DNA of 30,046 nucleotides from a virus. The notes under the pieces are model-generated. The model did no database searches. It was not told the origin of the DNA and saw only the letters and a list, made by a program, of their open reading frames with translations. A program made the position numbers and the translations under genes. Shown here one piece after another: positions 7,598-16,327 of the stretch. Numbering within the stretch: position 1 is the stretch's first letter; each line of letters begins with the position of its first letter. The stretch covers positions 1 to 30,046 of IMG/VR virus record IMGVR_UViG_3300028569_000123. One strand, written 5' to 3'.

Positions 7598-7657
7598 GTC
7601 AAACAAATTATTCGTCAAACAAATTATTCGTCAAACAAATTATTCGTCAAACAAATT
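7598..7657 (-). repeat. 16-bp direct repeats, four copies, at a gene's 3' end
   Basis: GTCAAACAAATTATTC occurs exactly at 7598-7613, 7614-7629 and 7630-7645, and its first 13 bases recur at 7646-7658. On the minus strand each unit reads TTTGTTTGACGAATAA. The first copy encodes the last residues (LFDE) and stop codon of the 132-residue gene, so the array is a tandem duplication of that gene's 3' end into the region before the terminator. Confidence 0.9.
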
Positions 7658-8038
7658 AACTACCTTTTCTGGCTTTTCTGTCTTTTCTGTATTTGTTTCA
7701 CCAGTAGGAGGCACGAAGAGATTATTCTTATTAAACAATTGGTTATATTGCGCTTGAAGTCTAAAGTCCAAACTTTCCAAATTTGTCTTTGTAATATTAT
7801 CACAGTTGTAATAAAATATAACATCCTCGGACTTATCGGCTAAAAATTCTCTGAAAAACAAAGGTAGTAGTTGAACTGACATACGACCTTGATTATCTGA
7901 TACGACATGAAGAATAACCGGATTTTTTACGGCAAATTTATTTTCGCTTTCGGCTTTTTCACCTAAGATAGTTCTTCCGATTGGATCGAGAAATGTTACG
8001 AGTTTTGTTTTTGTTTCTGTTTCTGTAGTATTTTCCAT
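7640..8038 (-). CDS. Small phage protein with C-terminal clamp-binding-like tail
   Basis: 132-residue protein of unknown function between the polymerase and UvsX. The N-terminus is Thr/Glu-rich. Residues about 13-105 look like a compact domain with the motifs FLDPIGRTILGE, LLPLFFREFLADKS and SLDFRLQAQYNQLF. The C-terminal 25 residues are a charged, probably disordered linker ending in KVVNLFDE. That end resembles short clamp-binding tails of T4-type proteins (hydrophobic pair plus acidic residues), as does the polymerase end LLDLFS. It could therefore be a clamp client such as a late-transcription or replisome accessory factor; this is inference. The stop codon sits inside the first of several 16-bp tandem repeats. 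Confidence 0.8.
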   Translation of the reverse strand: MENTTETETKTKLVTFLDPIGRTILGEKAESENKFAVKNPVILHVVSDNQGRMSVQLLPLFFREFLADKSEDVIFYYNCDNITKTNLESLDFRLQAQYNQLFNKNNLFVPPTGETNTEKTEKPEKVVNLFDE

Positions 8039-8089
8039 ACATTATTAATTTAACATGATATGTAATTAATTCAAGTACAAATTTAAAAT

Positions 8090-10651
8090 TTAAGAAAATA
8101 AGTCTAGTAAATCCGTATGATAATCGAATCCTATTTTTGGTTTAGGCCATCCAATAATAGAATAAACTCTTCCAATAATAGGTGCTATATTTTTTTCAAA
8201 CATTAATTTATAATCTGGTTTTATATACTGTTTAAATTCATCAGGATAGTCTGTAAAAAATCCTATATTAGAAATACCAAATTTATTTCTTTCACAATAA
8301 AAAAATTTAAACTTTTGACCATTTCCTATTTTTAAATATTTATTATCGATTTCTAAACGCTTTAACAGTTCGTTATAATTTATAGCGGCCTTAGTATGAT
8401 TTGGCGTTCCTAGTGCGTATTTTCCGTCTGCATAACCTCTTTCTCCCTTATCATAATCATTAACCTTTTTTCTAACCGATAACAATTCTTCACTAAAGTT
8501 TAAAAATTTCTCAAAACTTTCGTTAAAAATTTTCATAGACGTTTCTTTGTTCTTGGACAGAATAGCAGTTTCTATACTTTCTTTTATCAACGTTTTTACT
8601 TCTTTGGATAAAATAGATTTTGCAACTTCAATTCCTTTGTACATGAATTCGTTTTTAGGAATTCCTTCACTGTCCAAAATATGCAGAATATAAAACTTTT
8701 TCTTTTGCAGAACCGCTATATCACATATTTTTTCACGTTTAAATACATATCGAGGGTCTATAGAATTTAATTCTTTTTTTGCCCATTCTTGTATTTCTAT
8801 ATTTAAAACATCTCCAAAATTTTCTATTATCGCGTTTGCGTCTTTTTGTATAATATTATTATTAGCAAGATTAATATTTTTTTCCTTTAAAATTTTTGTA
8901 AATTCTATGAATATGCTATCAGTGTCAGAGTATCTAACAATATCATCAAAATTACATTTGATTCCTTCTGATATAAATTTATTATACATTATCAATGCTC
9001 CTTCTTTAACAGCAGCTTGACCTGTTAAAGTAATTGATTCCGCATGATCTAAATCAAATAAGGGTGAGAATTTTTGACTGAACACACCATAACAAGAATT
9101 TAAAACGACTTTATACACTTCTGATAAAGTTTTATTGTCGGCTACGAGTTCTTTATATTTTAATTTTAAATTTTCGTCCGTTTCTTTGGTATAAAGTTTT
9201 TCGTATTTTCCTTGTTCTTTTTTTGCTTTTACTCTTAGATCGTAAAGATTATCTACAAATTTTGGAATTACCCCTTTGAATTTTTGACTATATAATACAT
9301 TTGATTTTGATACTGCTAGATTTTCTTTCTTAATCAATTTATCATATTTTTCTTTGCTTATGACCACTTCTTTATCATTTGATAATTTTAAATAATATTC
9401 ATCGTTTTTTATTTTTGTTATTTTTGCTACTTTAGTTTCGGGTGATATATTTAAAGTTATTAGAGTATTTGGATATAGAGAATTGGCATCGTAGGTTACT
9501 ATATTTTCATATAAACCGGGTATGGGTTCTTTTACATAACCACCTTCAAATTTTCCCTTTTCATTTTGAATATTGTAAGTTGGGATATACATACCATCAC
9601 TTAAAGCTTGGTATGCTACTGCTCCGGTTATCAATTGAACCTTTGCCATAGCTCTTTCGAATGGTATAAATCCTTTGTACGCTAAATTTTTAACAAGCTT
9701 TAAATATTTTAACTTTTCCTCAAGTTTAATTAAAAGTTTTACGTCTTGAATATTATAATCTACAAAAGTATGCCAATCTTTATCAGCCAAATCTGATAAA
9801 GATACCGAATTAAATGCTACTTTTTGTTCGTTTAATTCGTAGTCTGATATATAATTTAAAGAATAAGACTCTCTATCACCCAACGTAAAAGTTTGATATA
9901 CATCCATGTAATCTAAGTGAGATATTCCGTAAATAATCCATCTATCCTTCGCCTGTCCTTTTAGATTTACAGCAGCTTTAGGTTTAAGCCACAGTTTATT
10001 GACAGGCGAAAGTTTTATATTTTTATTTTCACCTAGAACTTTTTCAATTCTATTTATGATGTACGGTATATCGTACCCATGGGAATTCCATCCTGTGATA
10101 ATATCAGGATAATCAGAACGCCAGAATTTTAAAAAAAGAACCAATAATTCTTTTTCAGAATCACATTTTGTATATATTACATTATCATCGTTTGAATAAT
10201 AAGAATATTTTAACCCCCAAGTATAAAACTTTTTAGATAGACTATCATAAATTGTTATAAGATTTATTGGGTCTGATGCTTCTTCAGGTGTAGAAAACTT
10301 TCTATTTGTTGCATATGTTTCAATATCAAGATATAAAGTTTTAAGAGGATGTTCGTCTTTTATACCATCTTTATAGGTATCTAGTAGATATTGTTGTTCT
10401 ATTGGAAGATTATGGAATATTTTTTTAATCGGTGAAGATTCTAAATATTTCCGTCTATCATAATTATTTTCAAATTTTATTTTTTTTAAATTTGTTTTAA
10501 ATATCGATACACCATCATTGGCATCATTAGACTCTATAAAAAAATAAGGTTCTATGGTTTGATCTATTTCTATTCTATTACCGTTTTCATCCCATGTCCA
10601 TAAATGCATAGAACCAGTTTTATTATTATAAAATACGTTTCGAAATCCCAT
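8090..10651 (-). CDS. 43: DNA polymerase, family B (gp43)
   Basis: Replicative polymerase with proofreading exonuclease, 853 residues (898 in T4 gp43). Exonuclease motifs: Exo I LDIE (108-111), Exo II N189 and D194 in GWNSHGYD, and Exo III YNIQD (299-303). Polymerase motifs: A is DANSLYP (388-394), B is K514 with NSCYG (518-522), and C is YSDTDS (574-579). All catalytic carboxylates are present, so both activities should be intact. The last residues, DLLDLFS, fit the clamp-binding tail of T4-like polymerases. The gene stands 31 bases after a glycosyltransferase gene. No intron, intein or split is visible, although polymerase genes of T4-like phages sometimes carry them. Confidence 0.96.
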   Translation of the reverse strand: MGFRNVFYNNKTGSMHLWTWDENGNRIEIDQTIEPYFFIESNDANDGVSIFKTNLKKIKFENNYDRRKYLESSPIKKIFHNLPIEQQYLLDTYKDGIKDEHPLKTLYLDIETYATNRKFSTPEEASDPINLITIYDSLSKKFYTWGLKYSYYSNDDNVIYTKCDSEKELLVLFLKFWRSDYPDIITGWNSHGYDIPYIINRIEKVLGENKNIKLSPVNKLWLKPKAAVNLKGQAKDRWIIYGISHLDYMDVYQTFTLGDRESYSLNYISDYELNEQKVAFNSVSLSDLADKDWHTFVDYNIQDVKLLIKLEEKLKYLKLVKNLAYKGFIPFERAMAKVQLITGAVAYQALSDGMYIPTYNIQNEKGKFEGGYVKEPIPGLYENIVTYDANSLYPNTLITLNISPETKVAKITKIKNDEYYLKLSNDKEVVISKEKYDKLIKKENLAVSKSNVLYSQKFKGVIPKFVDNLYDLRVKAKKEQGKYEKLYTKETDENLKLKYKELVADNKTLSEVYKVVLNSCYGVFSQKFSPLFDLDHAESITLTGQAAVKEGALIMYNKFISEGIKCNFDDIVRYSDTDSIFIEFTKILKEKNINLANNNIIQKDANAIIENFGDVLNIEIQEWAKKELNSIDPRYVFKREKICDIAVLQKKKFYILHILDSEGIPKNEFMYKGIEVAKSILSKEVKTLIKESIETAILSKNKETSMKIFNESFEKFLNFSEELLSVRKKVNDYDKGERGYADGKYALGTPNHTKAAINYNELLKRLEIDNKYLKIGNGQKFKFFYCERNKFGISNIGFFTDYPDEFKQYIKPDYKLMFEKNIAPIIGRVYSIIGWPKPKIGFDYHTDLLDLFS

Positions 10652-10682
10652 TCGAACACTATACTATAATTTAAACACTAGG

Positions 10683-11990
10683 TCAATTTATTTTTTGTTC
10701 GGGATTCAATTCTATCAACCTAGGAGCCTTTTCATTTCTTTCTTTGCTACCATATTCTGTAAAATAAACAGCTTCGTATTCGTTAATATGGTCTTCGAGC
10801 CACATAGATTCTACGTATTTTCTTGATTCTGTTGAATATTTGATATAAGAATCAAAATCTTTAGTTATTACTGATAGTTGATCAATCAAATCGTCGCCAT
10901 TATTAAATTTAAATCGAGCGTCTTCATATGTACAAAGATTTTGAAACGCACCGGGTAAGCCCAATGCACCAGATTCTATCATTTTAATATTAGATTTAGA
11001 TTTATTAAAAATATTATCAACCAACGGTGCATACACAGCATTACAATTTAAAGAATCCACTCCTGCTGGTAAATCAAATAAAGCTGACCAATTGTGATAT
11101 TCTATTTCACCGTTATCGATAAATGGTTTTAATGCTATAGGATAACATCCTTTAAAAACAAACTGAAATTTCTTTCTAGCTTTTATAATAGATTCAATCA
11201 CATGCCCGAAATCATCTTTACCGTTTGTTCGATTTAAAACGTCGATATGTGTTCCTGATCCAGCATAAAGGATTCTCGGCTTTTTCTTATTTTTATCAAA
11301 ATTATCTTCTATCTTTTTTCTATTATAATATTTATCTAACCAAAATTTAGGAGCATAATTAGGCAAAATAGTGATGTTTTTATTTCCGGTTTTATCTTGA
11401 TAATAGTCTTTCATGAATTTACAAGTGACTGTAACTTCATCAACAGACCCCATAACTTTCATAATGTTATCAACAATTTTTTGATCCGTAAAAGCATCAC
11501 GACATCTATTATACATAGGGATATCGTCTCTTAGAGCAATATCATCAATTTCATATATTATACGAAATCCCATGTTTTTCTTAACTTTTTGCAATTCTTC
11601 CACAAATGCAAGTTGTGAATCTGTTGCCTGTCTTTGCATTCTAACAGCCTTTAGAGATCCGTAAAAGCGTAGATCGAGTATCATTTGAGTCATACCCGAT
11701 ATAATACCCTTGTTATACCCATTTATTATATACTCAGGCCAAATCATCCGCCAATAACCACAACCACCATAATCAGCATAATAATTTAATGCTCTTGGTA
11801 AAGTTGCTTCAGGCATTTCAATAGGCGGTGGCTCTGGAACTTTTATAGCTGTTGCTGCTGCATAAGAATATGTAGGCGTTCCTATAGGTAATCCTGCTGG
11901 AGCATTAGGAATACCAGTATTAATTAATTTATATTGATAAACTACTTTTTCGTTTTGATTATCATTATTGTTTCTAATTGAAATTGCCAT
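10683..11990 (-). CDS. GT-B glycosyltransferase (GT4-like)
   Basis: 435-residue putative sugar-nucleotide glycosyltransferase. Residues 1-60 form a low-complexity Pro/Ala leader. The N-terminal Rossmann half follows, with the motif YYADYGGCGYWRMIWP near 71-86 and a conserved-looking FRIIYEIDDIALRDDIP. The C-terminal half begins near ILYAGSGTHIDVL (about 240-252). It contains FQFVFKGCYP and, near residue 335, NKSKSNIKMIESGALGLPG, which is the nucleotide-sugar-binding signature region of GT4-type enzymes (Ser-Lys then Glu-x-Gly-Ala). There is no signal peptide, so it acts in the cytoplasm. It sits between gp46 and the DNA polymerase, apart from the other sugar enzymes. The acceptor is unknown. 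A TGTAAATA box lies eight bases before the ATG. Confidence 0.8.
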   Translation of the reverse strand: MAISIRNNNDNQNEKVVYQYKLINTGIPNAPAGLPIGTPTYSYAAATAIKVPEPPPIEMPEATLPRALNYYADYGGCGYWRMIWPEYIINGYNKGIISGMTQMILDLRFYGSLKAVRMQRQATDSQLAFVEELQKVKKNMGFRIIYEIDDIALRDDIPMYNRCRDAFTDQKIVDNIMKVMGSVDEVTVTCKFMKDYYQDKTGNKNITILPNYAPKFWLDKYYNRKKIEDNFDKNKKKPRILYAGSGTHIDVLNRTNGKDDFGHVIESIIKARKKFQFVFKGCYPIALKPFIDNGEIEYHNWSALFDLPAGVDSLNCNAVYAPLVDNIFNKSKSNIKMIESGALGLPGAFQNLCTYEDARFKFNNGDDLIDQLSVITKDFDSYIKYSTESRKYVESMWLEDHINEYEAVYFTEYGSKERNEKAPRLIELNPEQKIN

Positions 11991-12025
11991 GTCTATTATA
12001 TTTACATAGTTTTTAAAAATTACAA

Positions 12026-13828
12026 CTATAATTTAATGGTAGTAGTTCCGTTTTTTTTCTCTAAGAAAATAGTATTATCGATATCCATATTAGAAATATT
12101 TGGATTATGCGATATTATGTATATAGCTTCGTTTTCTTTATTTACTTTATTTCTCAATATTTCTAAAAATTTAACTAATCCCTTTTCATCCAATGCACTA
12201 TCAGCCCATTCATCATACATGCTAATATTGAAATTTATACCTGTTTGCATTTTTAATAGATCTTGAAAGGTAAAAATTACAGCAGCATCAACTCTTTTTC
12301 TTTCACCGCCTGATAAGTTCCAATAATCCATATCTTTACCGTTTAATGTTTTTATAGATGTGTCAAAGGTATCATCAAAATAACATGAACAAGGTGCTTC
12401 CAGTGTTAATAAATAAAAATTTAATCTTTCGTTTAAAAATTTCAAAATCTTTTTAATTATTATAGTTTTAACGCCATCTTCCGAAACTATAATTTTAGCA
12501 TTTTCTAAAATATCAAGTTCTTTATACAATACTTTTATATCATTTTGTATTTCATTTATATGTATATTTGAATTTTCTATCAATGTATCAATATTATCTT
12601 TTTCTTCTTTTAACACATTGATAGTTTTTTCTATTTCTTCGTTTTTGGTTTCTATTATTTTAATCTGGTTGTTTAAATTTTTTAAGCGTTCGATATCAAT
12701 TTTAACTTGATTATTTTTTAATTTTAAAGCGTTTAGTATTTCTTTTATTTTATTCAATTTTATTTTTAATGTGCTATCATCATTTAAAATAATATCATAA
12801 TCTTTTTTTATTTTTTCAATATCGATAGACAATTCTTCTATCCTGTCATCAGTCGAACACGTATCTTCGGTATAAGGTCTTTTACAGCTTGGACAATTAC
12901 CTGTAGATTTTTTAAAATTGTTTATTTCTTTGGTTAAATCTATCAGTTTTGACTTTTTAACATTTAAATCTATCTCAAATTTTTTTAATTTATCGTTTAC
13001 TTTTAATAAATCTATAGTTTCGATTTGTAATATTTTATCTTCTTTATTTTTTAGATCATCTTGTAAAATTTTTAAAGTTTCTGTTACATCTGTATCATTA
13101 TTTTGAATAGTTTTAATTTCTTTTTTATTTTCTTCTATTCGATTATATAACATCGATATTTTATCTTTTTTTAAAGTTTCATTGTTTGTTTTTGTTTTTT
13201 TTAAAAAATCTAAATTTTTCTGTTCGTTTGAAAACAGAGCGGTTTTGGTATCTGAGTTTTTTTTAGTTTCGTTGTAATCTTTTCTTATCTTTAAAAGCAT
13301 TTCACTAAATATATTTAAATTCATAACTCCTTCTATGAATTTTCTTTTATCTATTTTTTTCTGTGCCATGAAAGGAATAGAATTATCAGTAGTAAGAATT
13401 ACTGAATTTTTAAATACATCTTGGTTTATCCCTAATACGTCACATATATATTCATTGTTTTTTTCTATATTAGAAAGAGTTACATCTTCTTCGTTTTTAA
13501 AAATTTTTATAGAAGCAGGTTCAAGTACTCTTTTAACAGAAAACAAATCTTTTTCTATTTTAAATTTTAGAATAGAAAAACATTCTTCTTTACTTTTATT
13601 GTTTTGTATTCTTGATTTTTTTAAATCGTTTATTGTCTCTCCGAAAATATTCCAATATAAAGCGTTTAATATGGTCGTTTTACCTATACCATTTCTGCTA
13701 CCAATATTATCTAAATTTTCTCCGGTAATTATATTAATACCTTGGGAAAAATTAATACTAATAGGAGTAGAGCCAACCGAAATAAAATTTTGAAACGTTA
13801 AATTCTCAAAAACTATATTTTTCATCAA
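12026..13828 (-). CDS. 46: Recombination endonuclease ATPase subunit, gp46/SbcC/Rad50-like
   Basis: SMC-like ATPase that with a gp47/SbcD nuclease resects DNA ends for recombination. It has 600 residues (560 in T4 gp46). Walker A is GIGKTT (47-52). Two long Lys/Glu-rich coiled-coil arms (about 180-300 and 330-460) flank a zinc hook CPSC (312-315). The ABC signature is LSGGERK (505-511), Walker B ends in DE (539-540) within SMYDEWADSALDE, and the H-loop His is about 574. All ATPase motifs are intact. The ATG is doubled (MM), so translation could begin at 13828 or 13825. The partner gp47 is not in this window. The gene begins seven bases after the stop of the methyltransferase that ends the glycan cluster. 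Confidence 0.92.
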   Translation of the reverse strand: MMKNIVFENLTFQNFISVGSTPISINFSQGINIITGENLDNIGSRNGIGKTTILNALYWNIFGETINDLKKSRIQNNKSKEECFSILKFKIEKDLFSVKRVLEPASIKIFKNEEDVTLSNIEKNNEYICDVLGINQDVFKNSVILTTDNSIPFMAQKKIDKRKFIEGVMNLNIFSEMLLKIRKDYNETKKNSDTKTALFSNEQKNLDFLKKTKTNNETLKKDKISMLYNRIEENKKEIKTIQNNDTDVTETLKILQDDLKNKEDKILQIETIDLLKVNDKLKKFEIDLNVKKSKLIDLTKEINNFKKSTGNCPSCKRPYTEDTCSTDDRIEELSIDIEKIKKDYDIILNDDSTLKIKLNKIKEILNALKLKNNQVKIDIERLKNLNNQIKIIETKNEEIEKTINVLKEEKDNIDTLIENSNIHINEIQNDIKVLYKELDILENAKIIVSEDGVKTIIIKKILKFLNERLNFYLLTLEAPCSCYFDDTFDTSIKTLNGKDMDYWNLSGGERKRVDAAVIFTFQDLLKMQTGINFNISMYDEWADSALDEKGLVKFLEILRNKVNKENEAIYIISHNPNISNMDIDNTIFLEKKNGTTTIKL

Positions 13829-13835
13829 ATCTATA

Positions 13836-14489
13836 CTATTTCATTTTTTTAAAAACACAAGATAATATATTGGTATTCTCGTCGGTTGGTTTTCTTATTA
13901 TATCTTCTATGTTGGAACTAGATATTAAATCAAACCCATTAGATTTAAAAAATTCTGTTATAGATTTTAAATTAAAATGCCACAAATGCTCATCAGGTCT
14001 CCGGTGTTTCCAGTTAAAAAACCATTCTTTGCTATGAAAATGACACTCCGGTACACTTATATAAATATAATTACATTTTAATTTTTTAATTATATTTATA
14101 TCTTCAAAATGTTCTAAAACATCAAAAAAACTAATAACATCGTAATGATCTTGTGTTATATCATCGATAAAAAAAACATTTTGGGGTATCGGATATCCTG
14201 AAACATCATTACCGTAACAATTTTTAATTGTCTTTTTACAAATTTTTAAAAAACTACAGTTACCGTATCCTATATCTAAAATAGATTCTGGTATTTTATT
14301 TATAACACCTATCAAATATCCATATCTTAAAAATGAAATCATATCACACTGTTCACCGTATGAATTGTATCGAGTGTTTACGTAATCCAAATCATACTTT
14401 TTAATATCATTTATTATTTTTTTCTGGTGTATTAATCCGTTAGGCAATATATCGTACAATTCTTCGAATTTATTTAAATTATAATCCAT
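13836..14489 (-). CDS. SAM-dependent methyltransferase (class I)
   Basis: 217-residue class I methyltransferase. The SAM-binding motif I is ILDIGYGNCSF (70-80), a DxGxGxx form. A second acidic strand end lies near GNDVSG (93-98). The post-I region FFDVLEHFED (121-130) matches the common methyltransferase type in which this Asp-x-x-x-His segment closes the site. The C-terminal part has DEHLWHFN, usual in small sugar or lipid O-methyltransferases of this type. The gene overlaps the upstream gene by 16 bases and is the last of the glycan cluster before gp46. A role in methylating a sugar made by the neighbouring transferases is likely, but DNA or protein substrates are not excluded. Confidence 0.82.
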   Translation of the reverse strand: MDYNLNKFEELYDILPNGLIHQKKIINDIKKYDLDYVNTRYNSYGEQCDMISFLRYGYLIGVINKIPESILDIGYGNCSFLKICKKTIKNCYGNDVSGYPIPQNVFFIDDITQDHYDVISFFDVLEHFEDINIIKKLKCNYIYISVPECHFHSKEWFFNWKHRRPDEHLWHFNLKSITEFFKSNGFDLISSSNIEDIIRKPTDENTNILSCVFKKMK

Positions 14490-15148
14490 GGTTTGTTTAA
14501 TTTATGTTGATTTTTTTCTATGCTTCGTTGGTTATGACTTTTATGATAAAACAATTTAACCTCTAATGGTAAAGAATCAACCAATACATTAAAACATGAT
14601 TCTACGCAATGGATTTCATCTGCTTTATAGATTAATTCTAAATAATTAAAAATGTTATCGGTATGTTCAGGTGAAACTTTAATAATTTTTAAATTGGAAT
14701 TTATTTTTGAATAATCTATACGATCTTTACCGTCACTACCAGAGCTATGAACTAGTGCATATTTAGAATTATCTGGATTTAATTTGTTATATAATTCTAT
14801 TTCATCTTTTATATTCCTATGGATTTTAAAATTTTCCCATCTTTTAATAAATGGTACGTTGTGTTGCTTATAAAAATATTCATCCCAAGAATAATTTTCA
14901 GGTGTATATTGAAATCCTATTAAAATTTTATTATTGTTATCTATATTTGATAAAAAAGAATTTATACTATTATCACAACCATCTTTAAATGATAAATTTG
15001 TTAGATCGTTGTACATTGATTTAACACTATTTAGATATTGAGGTCTACAAAATAAAGTGTATTCTAAATTACTTTGTATTAAACTTCTAACTAAACCGTT
15101 GCATATTATATGATCACCTAACCCTAGATGGTGAAATATATAAATCAT
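14474..15148 (-). CDS. Putative glycosyltransferase, GT9/heptosyltransferase-like
   Basis: 224 residues from the chosen start. The N-terminus (MIYIFHHLGLGDHIICNG) has the Gly-rich LGxGDxI turn found at the start of GT9-type (heptosyltransferase, ADP-sugar) GT-B enzymes. Near the C-terminus, IYKADEIHCVESCFNVLVDSL resembles their second Rossmann half, where a Ser/Asp stretch contacts the nucleotide. The protein is shorter than the usual 320-350 residues, so it is a reduced member or a related family. I chose the ATG at 15148 because it overlaps the previous stop as ATGA; an ATG at 15163 would add five residues (MGRKT). The end overlaps the methyltransferase gene by 16 bases. Confidence 0.65.
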   Translation of the reverse strand: MIYIFHHLGLGDHIICNGLVRSLIQSNLEYTLFCRPQYLNSVKSMYNDLTNLSFKDGCDNSINSFLSNIDNNNKILIGFQYTPENYSWDEYFYKQHNVPFIKRWENFKIHRNIKDEIELYNKLNPDNSKYALVHSSGSDGKDRIDYSKINSNLKIIKVSPEHTDNIFNYLELIYKADEIHCVESCFNVLVDSLPLEVKLFYHKSHNQRSIEKNQHKLNKPWIII

Positions 15149-15651
15149 TGTTTTTCGACCCATGCACTGAATGTTTTTTCTCCTTCTGATGTATGATCGT
15201 AAACGTCATACCCCAACGATTTAAATAAATCTGGATATAAAACTGATACATGTTTTTCATGTATATTACCATACAATTCATCTTGTGGGTATTCTCCTAT
15301 CGGTGCTTGATAAATTGTAATAACGTTAGATTTTTCTTCTATTTTATTTCTAATTTTTAAAAATTGATCCCATGTTATATGCTCTGGCCCGTGTAACCAT
15401 ATAATAGCATCAAACGTTTCTTCTAACCGTTCGATGTCTAATACATCCATACATATAGCATCGATTCCTATTTTTACCATATTTTCAACGTTGGGTTTAA
15501 AAATTTCTAAAACTTTCCATTTTTTGTTTTCGCTGTAAGCATGATTTAATAGTGTTAAATCGCTATCATTTCTAAATCCAATATTTAAAATTGATTTTAT
15601 ATTATCATTTTTTATTATTTTATCGTATACTAATTTTGTTTGATTATTCAT
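15145..15651 (-). CDS. Putative SAM-dependent methyltransferase, small
   Basis: 168-residue protein with the outline of a class I methyltransferase. The motif SILNIGFRNDSD (about 20-31) stands at the SAM-binding turn. VLEIFKPNVENM (about 47-58) carries the acidic residue that would hold the SAM ribose, MDVLDIER fits motif II, and FDAIIWLHGPEHI (about 80-92) replaces the usual catalytic-loop region. The first turn has N-x-G-x-R rather than D-x-G-x-G, so SAM binding is less certain than for the neighbouring 217-residue enzyme. It begins in an 8-base overlap (ATGAATAA) with the upstream glycosyltransferase and overlaps the downstream one as ATGA, so it belongs to the glycan operon. Confidence 0.65.
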   Translation of the reverse strand: MNNQTKLVYDKIIKNDNIKSILNIGFRNDSDLTLLNHAYSENKKWKVLEIFKPNVENMVKIGIDAICMDVLDIERLEETFDAIIWLHGPEHITWDQFLKIRNKIEEKSNVITIYQAPIGEYPQDELYGNIHEKHVSVLYPDLFKSLGYDVYDHTSEGEKTFSAWVEKQ

Positions 15652-16327
15652 AATTTATTCCTATTTTTTCTAAATCGTTTTTCCAGTTACCGTAAAAATT
15701 ATCATTTTCATCGAATGGTTGACCTACATAATACAATTTATCCCTTTCATAATTTCTCTGTGATGGGAAATTATGACTTTCATGTACAATACAATCATTC
15801 CCAACATTTGTATGAAAAAAACAATATAATAATTTTTGATCAATGCCTTTATTATCATTTTGATTTTCACAAAAATTTTTAATAAACGGTCTTATATCTT
15901 TTTTGATACCGCCCTTAGCTCCCCACATACCAGCTAAAATTGGAAATTCTGGTGTATAATGATATGGATGATCTTTCATTATATGATAAGTTTTATTGGA
16001 ATTTATCCATTCATCAACGGCCTCTTTCTCTCTAAAAGATAACCTAGAGTCAGTGTCTCTAGAAATAAAATAAGATACATTTTCTTCCTCTAATGGTAAA
16101 AATCTATATAAAGTCGAATAAAATCCTCCTTTTTTTTCAATCAAAACAGTCTCAACGTTTTGAAAATTATCCAATTCTTTTTTTAAATCAAAACATTCGG
16201 AAAATAAATAAAATCGACATACCCAATCTGGATATATATGTTGAGCTAAAATTGCATTTTTAATAGCACCTATTTTATATATTATATTATCACCAAAAAC
16301 ACAAAATGTTATTAATTTTTTAATCAT
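15644..16327 (-). CDS. Putative GT-A glycosyltransferase
   Basis: 227 residues from the ATG at 16327. The N-terminus, ITFCVFGDNIIYKIGAIKNAI, looks like a nucleotide-sugar-binding beta-alpha unit. FISRDTDSRLS (about 88-98) holds a D-T-D motif at 91-93, the metal/nucleotide-sugar DxD of GT-A enzymes. MKDHPYHY (117-124) and GMWGAKGG (133-140) follow and look like acceptor-site elements. I prefer the start at 16327 because it gives an 8-base ATGATTAA overlap with the upstream stop, the same junction type as two others here; an ATG at 16378 would add 17 hydrophobic residues and overlap the previous gene by 59 bases. The sugar donor and acceptor are unknown. Confidence 0.7.
   Translation of the reverse strand: MIKKLITFCVFGDNIIYKIGAIKNAILAQHIYPDWVCRFYLFSECFDLKKELDNFQNVETVLIEKKGGFYSTLYRFLPLEEENVSYFISRDTDSRLSFREKEAVDEWINSNKTYHIMKDHPYHYTPEFPILAGMWGAKGGIKKDIRPFIKNFCENQNDNKGIDQKLLYCFFHTNVGNDCIVHESHNFPSQRNYERDKLYYVGQPFDENDNFYGNWKNDLEKIGINYE

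Noticed and set aside
7598-7658. CRISPR array or iteron origin from the 16-bp repeats
   Set aside because: There are no spacers between copies and one copy is coding. Only four short units exist, with no adjoining initiator-type gene beyond the general replication cluster. A simple tandem duplication explains it.
10630-10670. Possible tRNA T-loop (TTCGAAC) near the polymerase start
   Set aside because: No cloverleaf arms could be formed around it; it lies across the polymerase ATG and its short leader. No tRNA gene was found in the window.
13335-13793. 152-codon open frame opposite gp46
   Set aside because: It is antisense to the conserved N-terminal ATPase region of gp46 and composed of the low-complexity sequence expected from the AT-rich reverse strand.
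15640-15882. 80-codon plus-strand frame opposite the DTD glycosyltransferase
   Set aside because: Antisense shadow, His/Tyr/Phe-rich by composition, no features of its own.
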